DNA of 14,383 nt, taken from assembly GCA_005281725.1 (NCBI GenBank), contig SSBO01000069.1:1-14383 (forward strand). The letters are read 5' to 3'. Shown one piece after another: positions 1 to 9,359 of the stretch (its first letter is position 1; each line of letters opens with the position of its first letter). Source of the stretch: Wuchereria bancrofti (Eukaryota; Nematoda; Chromadorea; Rhabditida; Onchocercidae). The notes below the pieces were generated by a model. The model had not been told where the DNA came from. It made no database searches and saw only the letters and a program-made list of their open reading frames with translations. The translations under genes and the position numbers were made by a program.

Positions 1-1
1 A

Positions 2-62
2 TTCAAACGGGTATCAGAATCTGCGTGGCGATTTCTGTTTTACTTATGTATTTGGTTATACG
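2..62 (+). CDS. Ceramide synthase (LAG1/TLC family), internal exon
   Basis: This exon encodes the stretch SESAWRFLFYLCIWLYG. It matches the conserved segment just before the TLC domain of animal ceramide synthases, where a K-x-x-E-(S/A)-x-W-R-F-x-F-Y pattern leads into a transmembrane helix. The reading frame starts at base 2 and the exon ends after base 62 (phase 1) at a G|GTATGT donor. The left edge is cut by the window, so the upstream acceptor and N-terminal exons are not visible. These enzymes N-acylate sphingoid bases with acyl-CoA in the ER membrane. I cannot tell which paralogue this is. The family match comes from memory of conserved motifs, not from a search. Confidence 0.72.
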
Positions 63-159
63 GTATGTCTTTTTTTTCTTTTTATTACTTTTTTTAAATT
101 ATCTTTCTTATCTTTTGCATTTAGTTGCGCTGTAATACCACCATATGCATTTTTTTCAG
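63..159 (+). other. Intron where central ceramide synthase exons are missing
   Basis: This 97-bp T-rich stretch has a good donor (GTATGT at 63) and a good acceptor (TTTTTTTCAG ending at 159), so it looks like one short intron. However, the flanking exons encode family segments about 100 residues apart in ceramide synthases. The missing part is the TLC core, which carries the paired-histidine motif and the Asp-rich catalytic helix. No reading frame here encodes it. Either the assembly has dropped one or more exons between two intron ends, or the locus is a deleted pseudogene. Confidence 0.5.
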
Positions 160-312
160 TGAATTGGTAAACTTTGTCGATATGCTAGTTGGAAAACGGT
201 TTTAACATGTGTTTTTGTAACATTCATGATAGTATGGATTGTCACGCGGCTCATTTACTTTCCATTTTTCATTATTCGACCGGTATTATTCGACGCTCCT
301 GCTTTAATACAG
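160..312 (+). CDS. Ceramide synthase, TLC-domain exon with apparent frame break
   Basis: From 166 onward the frame reads GKLCRYASWK, followed by a long hydrophobic helix with the motif IVTRLIYFPF. This is the penultimate membrane-spanning part of the TLC domain. The exon ends in phase 0 with CAG|GTAAGA at 313. The left boundary is odd: directly after the acceptor at 158-159, the family frame would start with TGA (160-162). One extra T in the TT run at 164-165 would instead read E-F-G-K, the usual E-x-(G/A)-K pattern, and would remove the stop. A single missing base, from sequencing or mutation, is therefore the simplest reading. The overlapping ORF starting at 189 is an out-of-frame shadow. 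Confidence 0.65.
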
Positions 313-601
313 GTAAGAATAATTACTCTTTCTTGTATGTCATTGATCCTATAAATAGTTTATTTCAGTAGTTTTGAATAATGTATTTTTATATAAATTT
401 AGTCTCTATTTGATTTTTTGTTTTTCTCAAATAGAATGCAGAATTTTCTTGATACACAAATTTTTTGGTAACAAATGAAGAATTATAGTGTGATTTGTCA
501 GAACGATTGTGTTAATAAAATGTTATCAAATGCAATAATAATCATGTGACAAAATAAAATAATATCAGAATGATATTTGCACAAATGATTAAACTTTTTA
601 G

Positions 602-850
602 GCAGATTATCGATGGGAAAATATACAACCTCCAATAGTTCCGCGATTATTTGCTTTGATGTTGCTCTCTTTACTGATTTTACACATTTACTGGACAATT
701 ATAATTATGAAAATAGCACTTAAATCAGTAAAAGGTAATATTAATGATATCAGGGAGGAATTAGATAATGAAATATCTTCTGCAGTATCATCCGAAAATA
801 TCGATGCAATCGTAAAGAATGATACAAAAAGAACGAAAAAAATAGAATAA
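602..850 (+). CDS. Ceramide synthase, C-terminal exon
   Basis: After the acceptor TTTTTAG at 595-601 the exon opens in phase 0, matching the preceding donor. It reads ADYRWENIQPPIVPRLFAL, then a final transmembrane helix containing LILHIYW. The L-L-H-x-(Y/F)-W pattern is typical of the last TLC helix. A cytosolic tail follows with DIREELDNE, comparable to the acidic D-x-R-S-D segment that follows the last helix in animal ceramide synthases. The protein ends in KKIE at the stop codon 848-850, which fits a di-lysine KKxx ER-retrieval signal and the ER location of this enzyme. The first ATG in this frame (659) is internal to the exon and is not a start. The intron before it is 289 bp. Confidence 0.75.
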   Translation, partial: ADYRWENIQPPIVPRLFALMLLSLLILHIYWTIIIMKIALKSVKGNINDIREELDNEISSAVSSENIDAIVKNDTKRTKKIE

Positions 851-2965
851 TTGTTATTTACTCGGTAATAATTCCAAATGAAAAAACCTTACAAATACGA
901 ATATATGATTTTAGTTTGTCTTTTTTTCGAAATGATTACTTATATCTACATGTATAGCAAGAATTTGCAATATATTAGCCTTTTTCAAACTTGAAAAATT
1001 TCAATCCAATGATGATATAATTTTGTTTTCCCAGTTTTTCTCTTTTGTATTTTTTTCAAAATAGTGCACGTAAATTTTCTTCATATTTTGGCATCAATTA
1101 GAAGTACAAGAGACAGTTTAGATTGTTTAACTATTACACCTAAATTAATTACATTAGCTAATACAGTTAGTTACAAAAACTTTTATTCCCTCAATTTATG
1201 TTCACTAAAATGTAGCGTAGTACATTTTGTATCTTCTGTATCTATTGTATCTCTAAAATCAGTAATAATAAACTGGCATTGTGTAATTTATGCAATATTC
1301 TAAAATTAAAATCCTTAAACTTGCTTAAAAACCAGTCAGTAACTATTTCGTGATTTTTTTGTAATTAGTAAAAACTCTAAAATACTACCTTCTGTTTATG
1401 TTATTTTTGTTGCTCTATGCTTTAATTGTCAGCACTTTAAACAAATATTTTTAGGTGTCTTATTGTAAATGTTGTTTTTGGTACTGCAATTTATGAATGT
1501 TTATGTATCTGCCACTTATTGTTTTCTCATACAGTTATTTTTTACTCTAAGCATATCCATTATATACTTTTAGCACATAATTTTTAATCACACTTTATAT
1601 TATTAAAAAAAATAATTTAAAATATCTACAAAAATAAGATAATCTAGATTATTTCTAAAGCATTTTTAGATTTTTATACTTGTTTTATCATTTCATTTAA
1701 AATTTCTTTTTTTCAGTAGTGTTTTTTTAGTTCTTTTTTTGGAAAATGCTCATGTTTCAAAATTTATAGAACTTATGTTTGCTTCCTAATTTATTGACCG
1801 ATTTGGTCTCGATTAAAATATTTGATCCAACATTTTGATTTAATCGATTGCAATATTTAACCCAGTATAAGAATGATTAAAATATTAGACATTAGATTAT
1901 GTTTCATCCAACCATAATTATGTCTTCTTTTCTCTTTTTTTGTCTTAAAATTCGTCAGTAAAGAGAATTTGTTTTTTCTTTACCGCTAATTTTTTTTTTA
2001 AAAAAGAACTAGGCTTCATTTAAGTCTTAAGTGTTTTTTTTATGTGTAATTTTTCACTATTTCTGTAATTTCTATCGATTCTTTTGTCATTCGTTGAATT
2101 CGTTTGTATTCAGTTTCCTACTTCTCTATTTCTTTGTCTTGGTTTAATTTCATTTTAAGTTAGACAACAAATATTCAGAAGAAAACCACTAATCCATAGA
2201 CCAGTTATGACGTATTATTAAAATGTATTAATCTAAAATTGATATAGGTCTATAAATTACTTTTTTTTACTACTGTTATTACTAAGTGTTGGAAAAAAGG
2301 AAACATTTTTTAAAATTTATTTTAGTATGTGTACAATTATGATTTAATGAGCTGTAAAAAAAATGAAATTAAGCATGTTAAATTATAGTACTCCTTTTTG
2401 ATTTATTAAAATTTAAATTTATAGGATTTGCAAAATTCAAATAAATTAAGCTAATATTCTAAATAAACCCTAAATAAAACCTTATAATATGGTCTACATT
2501 GTTGCTTTTAATGTGATTTCTAGTGATGTCGCTTTTTCTCTTTGGATGTATTTGTTTTCTGCTTTTTTGTTTCTGTCTTTTTTTGCTTTTATTTTATGAG
2601 GTAATTAATTTAAAAAATTTGTTACTCTCTTGCTCAAAAAAAAAAACTGCTTCATTTAAATTGCTAAGGTATGCAATTTTATAGAATTCAAATATGAAAG
2701 AATAAAAAGATTTAAGTAGTAATTTTTTGTATCCATAACAATAATTATTAAGCAAAGCTTTATTCGTAATAAGTAATCCATGATAATCTACAAATTAGAT
2801 AATATTTAATTGAATAGTTTTTGGCGAAAATTAATTCCATTTAAAATCGCAATTATTTATGTCAGTGATATGCGTAATCAATGATAAATTAGCATCTTGT
2901 ATTTAATATATTTAATATACTTAGAATGCCAGATTATCTGAACAAATCTCTCACAAATCTATATA

Positions 2966-2989
2966 TTCTTTTATATATATATAAAAGAA
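2966..2989. repeat. Perfect 24-bp palindrome
   Basis: The segment TTCTTTTATATATATATAAAAGAA equals its own reverse complement (12 + 12 bases, no spacer). The same block appears at 5242-5265 because of the duplicated assembly segment. It lies in intergenic AT-rich DNA, and I can assign no function. Confidence 0.85.
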
Positions 2990-3207
2990 AACAATACGAC
3001 ATAATTGTTTTCGAATAATTTTATAATTTCAAAAAGTGTACTCATTTCAATAAAACTTTATTTATATGACCATAAATTTCCTTGACAACATATCATAGTT
3101 TTATAACGTTTCAAAAATTTCATGCGAAAATCATTATTAAAAACAGTGAGAAAATTTATACATTACAATATGATCGGAAATATATTAGCTATATAAGCTA
3201 TATAAAT

Positions 3208-3277
3208 ATATATTAGCTATATAAATAAAATAAATGACAAAAATATATTAGCTATATAAATAAAATAAATAACAAAA
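3208..3277. repeat. 35-bp tandem repeat, two units
   Basis: Two adjacent 35-bp units (3208-3242 and 3243-3277) each begin ATATATTAGCTATATAAATA. They differ at one visible base (GACA against AACA near the end). A partial, rearranged unit with TTAGCTATATAAGC precedes them from about 3179. The array reappears at 5484-5553 in the duplicated segment. It looks like an AT-rich minisatellite in the intergenic space. Confidence 0.8.
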
Positions 3278-3403
3278 AATAGGAAAGTGAACTTAACAAA
3301 TAAATGCAAAATTAAAATAACTTATAAATGAACTAAATAAATAACATTGTAATTGGTAATAACTTAATATAACATTTCATACATTTTATAACAAGAAAAA
3401 AAA

Positions 3404-3690
3404 TTATTCATAAGTTCTACCCCATGCAATTCGTAAACAATCATCGATAGTTTCATTTTCCTTTTCTTCATCAAACATTTCTACAAATTCATATTGAGTT
3501 CATCAACGGATGATTGAGCTGTAGCTTTTACAATCCTTTTATCCAGGTTTATCCATCATATTTGATAATTTTTTCACAAGATTGCATATTTCTTAAAATA
3601 TTTTTCATCGTAAAATGCTTATCCAATAATGAATGCGTACAATTAAATGGTCCTAATTGTGTTCGTAATAATTGACGACATGATCCGAAT
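3404..3690 (-). CDS. Terminal exon of an unrecognised protein, two frame breaks
   Basis: On the minus strand, the acceptor TTAATTAAG precedes 3690. The frame reads FGSCRQLLRTQLGPFNCTHS, continues to CEKIIKYDG and stops. The next frame reads INLDKRIVKATAQSSVDEL, and a third reads YEFVEMFDEEKENETIDDC and closes at TAA 3404-3406 after GRTYE. The breaks lie near 3549-3554 and 3493-3500. Each is repaired by one additional base, and with two added bases the length (1 + 96 codons including the stop) closes exactly. The residue composition is far from AT-driven noise, so this looks like real coding sequence carrying indels, or a young pseudogene. I do not recognise the family. The N-terminal half is basic and the C-terminal half acidic. 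Entry phase is 2, which does not match the candidate exon at 6261-6354. The full copy at 5680-5966 is the same locus. Confidence 0.5.
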
Positions 3691-3793
3691 CTTAATTAAT
3701 AATATCTTTGTTAGAAAATAATTGTTCTCTCTTTTTTTTTTTAAATTTTGATTTTCGTAAATTTTGACTCTTTAAAGTTAAGAAAAAGCAACA

Positions 3794-3796
3794 NGN
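3794..3796. other. Assembly gap (N-G-N)
   Basis: Two N characters with one G between them mark a scaffold join. The sequence to the right jumps back to the equivalent of 1521, so the gap joins two overlapping contigs and does not span unknown DNA. Confidence 0.95.
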
Positions 3797-6069
3797 GTTT
3801 TCTCATACAGTTATTTTTTACTCTAAGCATATCCATTATATACTTTTAGCACATAATTTTTAATCACACTTTATATTATTAAAAAAAATAATTTAAAATA
3901 TCTACAAAAATAAGATAATCTAGATTATTTCTAAAGCATTTTTAGATTTTTATACTTGTTTTATCATTTCATTTAAAATTTCTTTTTTTCAGTAGTGTTT
4001 TTTTAGTTCTTTTTTTGGAAAATGCTCATGTTTCAAAATTTATAGAACTTATGTTTGCTTCCTAATTTATTGACCGATTTGGTCTCGATTAAAATATTTG
4101 ATCCAACATTTTGATTTAATCGATTGCAATATTTAACCCAGTATAAGAATGATTAAAATATTAGACATTAGATTATGTTTCATCCAACCATAATTATGTC
4201 TTCTTTTCTCTTTTTTTGTCTTAAAATTCGTCAGTAAAGAGAATTTGTTTTTTCTTTACCGCTAATTTTTTTTTTAAAAAAGAACTAGGCTTCATTTAAG
4301 TCTTAAGTGTTTTTTTTATGTGTAATTTTTCACTATTTCTGTAATTTCTATCGATTCTTTTGTCATTCGTTGAATTCGTTTGTATTCAGTTTCCTACTTC
4401 TCTATTTCTTTGTCTTGGTTTAATTTCATTTTAAGTTAGACAACAAATATTCAGAAGAAAACCACTAATCCATAGACCAGTTATGACGTATTATTAAAAT
4501 GTATTAATCTAAAATTGATATAGGTCTATAAATTACTTTTTTTTACTACTGTTATTACTAAGTGTTGGAAAAAAGGAAACATTTTTTAAAATTTATTTTA
4601 GTATGTGTACAATTATGATTTAATGAGCTGTAAAAAAAATGAAATTAAGCATGTTAAATTATAGTACTCCTTTTTGATTTATTAAAATTTAAATTTATAG
4701 GATTTGCAAAATTCAAATAAATTAAGCTAATATTCTAAATAAACCCTAAATAAAACCTTATAATATGGTCTACATTGTTGCTTTTAATGTGATTTCTAGT
4801 GATGTCGCTTTTTCTCTTTGGATGTATTTGTTTTCTGCTTTTTTGTTTCTGTCTTTTTTTGCTTTTATTTTATGAGGTAATTAATTTAAAAAATTTGTTA
4901 CTCTCTTGCTCAAAAAAAAAAACTGCTTCATTTAAATTGCTAAGGTATGCAATTTTATAGAATTCAAATATGAAAGAATAAAAAGATTTAAGTAGTAATT
5001 TTTTGTATCCATAACAATAATTATTAAGCAAAGCTTTATTCGTAATAAGTAATCCATGATAATCTACAAATTAGATAATATTTAATTGAATAGTTTTTGG
5101 CGAAAATTAATTCCATTTAAAATCGCAATTATTTATGTCAGTGATATGCGTAATCAATGATAAATTAGCATCTTGTATTTAATATATTTAATATACTTAG
5201 AATGCCAGATTATCTGAACAAATCTCTCACAAATCTATATATTCTTTTATATATATATAAAAGAAAACAATACGACATAATTGTTTTCGAATAATTTTAT
5301 AATTTCAAAAAGTGTACTCATTTCAATAAAACTTTATTTATATGACCATAAATTTCCTTGACAACATATCATAGTTTTATAACGTTTCAAAAATTTCATG
5401 CGAAAATCATTATTAAAAACAGTGAGAAAATTTATACATTACAATATGATCGGAAATATATTAGCTATATAAGCTATATAAATATATATTAGCTATATAA
5501 ATAAAATAAATGACAAAAATATATTAGCTATATAAATAAAATAAATAACAAAAAATAGGAAAGTGAACTTAACAAATAAATGCAAAATTAAAATAACTTA
5601 TAAATGAACTAAATAAATAACATTGTAATTGGTAATAACTTAATATAACATTTCATACATTTTATAACAAGAAAAAAAATTATTCATAAGTTCTACCCCA
5701 TGCAATTCGTAAACAATCATCGATAGTTTCATTTTCCTTTTCTTCATCAAACATTTCTACAAATTCATATTGAGTTCATCAACGGATGATTGAGCTGTAG
5801 CTTTTACAATCCTTTTATCCAGGTTTATCCATCATATTTGATAATTTTTTCACAAGATTGCATATTTCTTAAAATATTTTTCATCGTAAAATGCTTATCC
5901 AATAATGAATGCGTACAATTAAATGGTCCTAATTGTGTTCGTAATAATTGACGACATGATCCGAATCTTAATTAATAATATCTTTGTTAGAAAATAATTG
6001 TTCTCTCTTTTTTTTTTTAAATTTTGATTTTCGTAAATTTTGACTCTTTAAAGTTAAGAAAAAGCAACA
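3797..6069. repeat. Overlap copy 2 of the first contig junction
   Basis: This is the same sequence as 1521-3793. It begins directly after the N and continues past 6069 into new sequence (ACAAAAATATTGAG), so it is the start of the next contig. Its intergenic content and terminal exon are duplicates and should not be counted as separate genes. Confidence 0.92.
5680..5966 (-). CDS. Assembly duplicate of the 3404-3690 terminal exon
   Basis: This has the same sequence as 3404-3690, offset by 2276, with the same two frame breaks. Sharing both breaks shows the same consensus was used twice. It is not a second gene. In this copy the exon is continuous with the upstream sequence up to 7399, so it is the better copy for tracing the gene further. 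Confidence 0.5.
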
Positions 6070-6260
6070 AAAATATTGAGTTATAAATTTTTATCATAAC
6101 GTAAAAATGACCATGTTTAATACACACATATGTTCAACTAACAAATCGATTAAAGTTTTCATTATTGATTTCTGATGAATTCCCAGAATGATTCCGATAA
6201 GTTTCTTAGAATTAGTCTTTTGCTTCTATTTTCTTTTTTTATGTTTTATTTTATGTTTAC

Positions 6261-6354
6261 TAAATGTTATGGCTAATACTATTGTAATTTCATTGCTAAT
6301 GAATGCCATAAAATGCAAATTATTGCGAATCCATGAAATATTATCGAAGCATAA
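6261..6354 (-). CDS. Weak candidate exon, unrecognised
   Basis: A good acceptor (CATTTTGCAG) lies just upstream of 6354 on the minus strand. The phase 0 frame then reads LCFDNISWIRNNLHFMAF and stays open for about 42 codons, to a stop near 6226. A possible donor (TTTA|GTAAAC) would end the exon at 6261 in phase 1. That phase does not fit the next exon at 3404-3690 (or its copy at 5680-5966). The frame becomes lysine-rich and AT-driven near its end. It could be a real exon with a lost base, or chance. The + strand frame at 6188-6382 on the same DNA is a hydrophobic, T-rich shadow. The copy at 7834-7927 is an assembly duplicate. Confidence 0.25.
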
Positions 6355-6366
6355 CTGCAAAATGAT

Positions 6367-7014
6367 AAGTAAAAGTTTTTAATGGATAAGTAGAAATGAG
6401 TAATTAAAAAAATTTTAATTTGTAAGTTTGCATTATGTACTACTCTCTAAAAGTCATTCATAATACGTAATGTGAAATTTATAATGTTATTATAAAATTT
6501 AAAATTTAAACTCAACAACAACTGCAATAATCTAAATTAAAAAATTATAAAAAAGCTGCTATGTTTGTTTAACTAACATATATGCTGTAACACATATGTT
6601 TAACTAATATATTTAAATATTAATTTAAATTATTAACTATTATGTTAAATATATGTTTAAATATTAACTAACATAAAAAGTAGATAGCAAATGTAACACA
6701 TTGCTTAATGAAATCCGTAAATCTTAATTTACGCATATATAAAAAGAAAAATTAAAAATTTTAAGTTAAGTAATACTCGATGATTAATTAGGCAGTCATT
6801 TAAAAGACACTCCACATTTGATAATCAAAGAATCTAGTGATAATTGAAAGCTAATTTTTCTGTAATTTCAAATCAGTTAATCTGATCAACAAACAAAGTG
6901 ACAAAAATAAAGTTACTTTTAATGCTTCCGTAAATTAGTTAAATGAAATTAGCAGAATTCTTTTAAAAAAATTTAGAAAGAAAAAACAAATTCACTAGAG
7001 ATAATGCAATTTCA
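6367..7014. other. AT-rich non-coding stretch with short inverted repeats
   Basis: I see no convincing exon here. The part 6560-6680 is dense in overlapping TTAAATAT, ATATTTAA and GTTTAACTAA motifs in both orientations. One contig (starting at 8952) begins inside this block, so its low complexity probably broke the assembly. Confidence 0.6.
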
Positions 7015-7152
7015 TTAATGAAATCCTGTAAAAAATTGTCGTCTTTGCAAACACAATGCAAATTGATTGTAAAATGTGGCAGATGAAAGTGTCAATTTCA
7101 ATTTGATAAAATATATTATAGGTGCACCAAGTATTTTAGGCCCCGGTAAACC
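7015..7152 (-). CDS. Candidate exon following 7243-7366 in an unrecognised gene
   Basis: After the acceptor TTTTTTAG, the phase 0 frame opens with GLPGPKILGAP and continues through LSSATFYNQFALCLQRRQFF to a TAA at 7015-7017. That is 45 codons plus stop. Phase 0 agrees with the donor of the preceding exon at 7243, only 90 bp away. The first nine codons are notably GC-rich for this window, which supports coding. An alternative is a 25-bp microexon ending at the CTTG|GTGCAC donor (7128), in which case the rest is intron. Assembly duplicates lie at 8588-8725 and 9360-9497. Confidence 0.45.
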   Translation of the reverse strand, partial: GLPGPKILGAPIIYFIKLKLTLSSATFYNQFALCLQRRQFFTGFH

Positions 7153-7242
7153 CTAAAAAACATATGATTACAAGACAACAGAAAGCAAAAAGAGATTGAA
7201 TGCAAAACAAAATTTGATAAAATTACAAAAAAAAAATATTAC

Positions 7243-7366
7243 GTTTCGAGCTAATTCAAGTGCTTCTTGGCTTTCTAAATCTACATTTGCTAGCTCAAAA
7301 GCTAACTTTTTGTAATGAGCTTGTAATCGCATTAGAACTCTTGACATATGTCGATGAGTATATGCT
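7243..7366 (-). CDS. Internal exon of an unrecognised protein (helical segment)
   Basis: The acceptor CTATTTTAG leads into a frame starting with one base that completes a codon (phase 2). It reads AYTHRHMSRVLMRLQAHYK and then LAFELANVDLESQEALELA, and ends in phase 0 at AAC|GTAATA. The entry phase matches the donor at 10142 exactly. The segment is rich in Leu, Ala, Glu and Arg and is likely alpha-helical, possibly coiled-coil. I do not recognise the family. The same exon occurs at 8816-8939 and 9588-9711. The last of these is physically continuous with the upstream exon at 10142-10262. Confidence 0.62.
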
Positions 7367-7399
7367 CTAAAATAGGTCAAAATTTAAAGGTAAATATTT

Positions 7400-7400
7400 N
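7400..7400. other. Assembly gap (single N)
   Basis: The single N joins a contig ending at 7399 to one that restarts at the equivalent of 5828. No new sequence is skipped. Confidence 0.95.
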
Positions 7401-8587
7401 TCCATCATATTTGATAATTTTTTCACAAGATTGCATATTTCTTAAAATATTTTTCATCGTAAAATGCTTATCCAATAATGAATGCGTACAATTAAATGGT
7501 CCTAATTGTGTTCGTAATAATTGACGACATGATCCGAATCTTAATTAATAATATCTTTGTTAGAAAATAATTGTTCTCTCTTTTTTTTTTTAAATTTTGA
7601 TTTTCGTAAATTTTGACTCTTTAAAGTTAAGAAAAAGCAACAAAAATATTGAGTTATAAATTTTTATCATAACGTAAAAATGACCATGTTTAATACACAC
7701 ATATGTTCAACTAACAAATCGATTAAAGTTTTCATTATTGATTTCTGATGAATTCCCAGAATGATTCCGATAAGTTTCTTAGAATTAGTCTTTTGCTTCT
7801 ATTTTCTTTTTTTATGTTTTATTTTATGTTTACTAAATGTTATGGCTAATACTATTGTAATTTCATTGCTAATGAATGCCATAAAATGCAAATTATTGCG
7901 AATCCATGAAATATTATCGAAGCATAACTGCAAAATGATAAGTAAAAGTTTTTAATGGATAAGTAGAAATGAGTAATTAAAAAAATTTTAATTTGTAAGT
8001 TTGCATTATGTACTACTCTCTAAAAGTCATTCATAATACGTAATGTGAAATTTATAATGTTATTATAAAATTTAAAATTTAAACTCAACAACAACTGCAA
8101 TAATCTAAATTAAAAAATTATAAAAAAGCTGCTATGTTTGTTTAACTAACATATATGCTGTAACACATATGTTTAACTAATATATTTAAATATTAATTTA
8201 AATTATTAACTATTATGTTAAATATATGTTTAAATATTAACTAACATAAAAAGTAGATAGCAAATGTAACACATTGCTTAATGAAATCCGTAAATCTTAA
8301 TTTACGCATATATAAAAAGAAAAATTAAAAATTTTAAGTTAAGTAATACTCGATGATTAATTAGGCAGTCATTTAAAAGACACTCCACATTTGATAATCA
8401 AAGAATCTAGTGATAATTGAAAGCTAATTTTTCTGTAATTTCAAATCAGTTAATCTGATCAACAAACAAAGTGACAAAAATAAAGTTACTTTTAATGCTT
8501 CCGTAAATTAGTTAAATGAAATTAGCAGAATTCTTTTAAAAAAATTTAGAAAGAAAAAACAAATTCACTAGAGATAATGCAATTTCA

Positions 8588-8725
8588 TTAATGAAATCCT
8601 GTAAAAAATTGTCGTCTTTGCAAACACAATGCAAATTGATTGTAAAATGTGGCAGATGAAAGTGTCAATTTCAATTTGATAAAATATATTATAGGTGCAC
8701 CAAGTATTTTAGGCCCCGGTAAACC
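8588..8725 (-). CDS. Assembly duplicate of the 7015-7152 exon
   Basis: The sequence matches 7015-7152 at offset 1573, inside the fully redundant contig. It is not an additional exon. Confidence 0.42.
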   Translation of the reverse strand, partial: GLPGPKILGAPIIYFIKLKLTLSSATFYNQFALCLQRRQFFTGFH

Positions 8726-8815
8726 CTAAAAAACATATGATTACAAGACAACAGAAAGCAAAAAGAGATTGAATGCAAAACAAAATTTGATAAAATTACA
8801 AAAAAAAAATATTAC

Positions 8816-8939
8816 GTTTCGAGCTAATTCAAGTGCTTCTTGGCTTTCTAAATCTACATTTGCTAGCTCAAAAGCTAACTTTTTGTAATGAGCTTGTAAT
8901 CGCATTAGAACTCTTGACATATGTCGATGAGTATATGCT
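8816..8939 (-). CDS. Assembly duplicate of the 7243-7366 exon
   Basis: The sequence matches 7243-7366 at offset 1573. The contig ends 11 bases upstream of the exon's acceptor side, at the N at 8951. Confidence 0.55.
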
Positions 8940-8950
8940 CTAAAATAGGT

Positions 8951-8951
8951 N
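8951..8951. other. Assembly gap (single N)
   Basis: The N joins the redundant contig to another that restarts at the equivalent of 6607, within the TTAAATAT-rich block. Confidence 0.95.
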
Positions 8952-9359
8952 ATATATTTAAATATTAATTTAAATTATTAACTATTATGTTAAATATATG
9001 TTTAAATATTAACTAACATAAAAAGTAGATAGCAAATGTAACACATTGCTTAATGAAATCCGTAAATCTTAATTTACGCATATATAAAAAGAAAAATTAA
9101 AAATTTTAAGTTAAGTAATACTCGATGATTAATTAGGCAGTCATTTAAAAGACACTCCACATTTGATAATCAAAGAATCTAGTGATAATTGAAAGCTAAT
9201 TTTTCTGTAATTTCAAATCAGTTAATCTGATCAACAAACAAAGTGACAAAAATAAAGTTACTTTTAATGCTTCCGTAAATTAGTTAAATGAAATTAGCAG
9301 AATTCTTTTAAAAAAATTTAGAAAGAAAAAACAAATTCACTAGAGATAATGCAATTTCA

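Larger units (their letters stand above)
851..3403. other. AT-rich intergenic stretch
   Basis: Between the ceramide synthase stop and the terminal exon on the opposite strand I see no convincing gene. The sequence has long T and A runs and many stops in all frames. A 79-codon frame on the + strand at 1064-1303 has a low-complexity, AT-driven composition and is probably 3' UTR or chance. A + strand AATAAA at 1267-1272 is a possible but distant polyadenylation signal for the ceramide synthase gene. An AATAAA on the - strand at 3057-3062 could serve the convergent gene. From 1521 onward this stretch appears again after the N at 3796. Confidence 0.6.
1521..3793. repeat. Overlap copy 1 of the first contig junction
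   Basis: These 2273 bases, starting GTTTTCTCATACAG, reappear at 3797-6069 with a constant offset of 2276. Every stretch I compared is identical, including an 11-T run, an 11-A run, the palindrome and the tandem repeat. Copy 1 ends exactly at the N block, as expected for the unmerged 3' end of a contig. Confidence 0.92.
5828..7377. repeat. Segment repeated whole after the 7400 gap
   Basis: These 1550 bases reappear at 7401-8950 with an offset of 1573. They include the 5' part of the terminal exon, the candidate exon at 6261-6354, and the exons at 7015-7152 and 7243-7366. The contig placed at 7401-8950 is entirely contained in this one. Confidence 0.92.
7401..8950. repeat. Fully redundant contig
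   Basis: The entire piece between the Ns at 7400 and 8951 equals 5828-7377 and adds no unique sequence. Its features are duplicates: a partial terminal exon at 7401-7539, the weak candidate at 7834-7927, and the exons at 8588-8725 and 8816-8939. A single additional haplotype contig or an unmerged read group would explain it. Confidence 0.92.

Noticed and set aside
189..371. 60-codon + strand frame
   Set aside because: It lies out of frame over the ceramide synthase exon 160-312 and runs through its donor into the intron.
498..698. 66-codon minus-strand frame
   Set aside because: It lies antisense over the ceramide synthase intron and last exon, with AT-driven composition.
1064..1303. 79-codon + strand frame downstream of ceramide synthase
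   Set aside because: It has low-complexity Ser/Val/Ile/Leu composition, no recognisable domain and no clean exon boundary pairing. It is more likely UTR or chance.
6188..6382. 64-codon hydrophobic + strand frame (also at 7761-7955)
   Set aside because: The Phe/Leu/Cys-rich content follows from a T-rich strand, and the second copy is an assembly duplicate. I see no splice context or signal of a real membrane protein.
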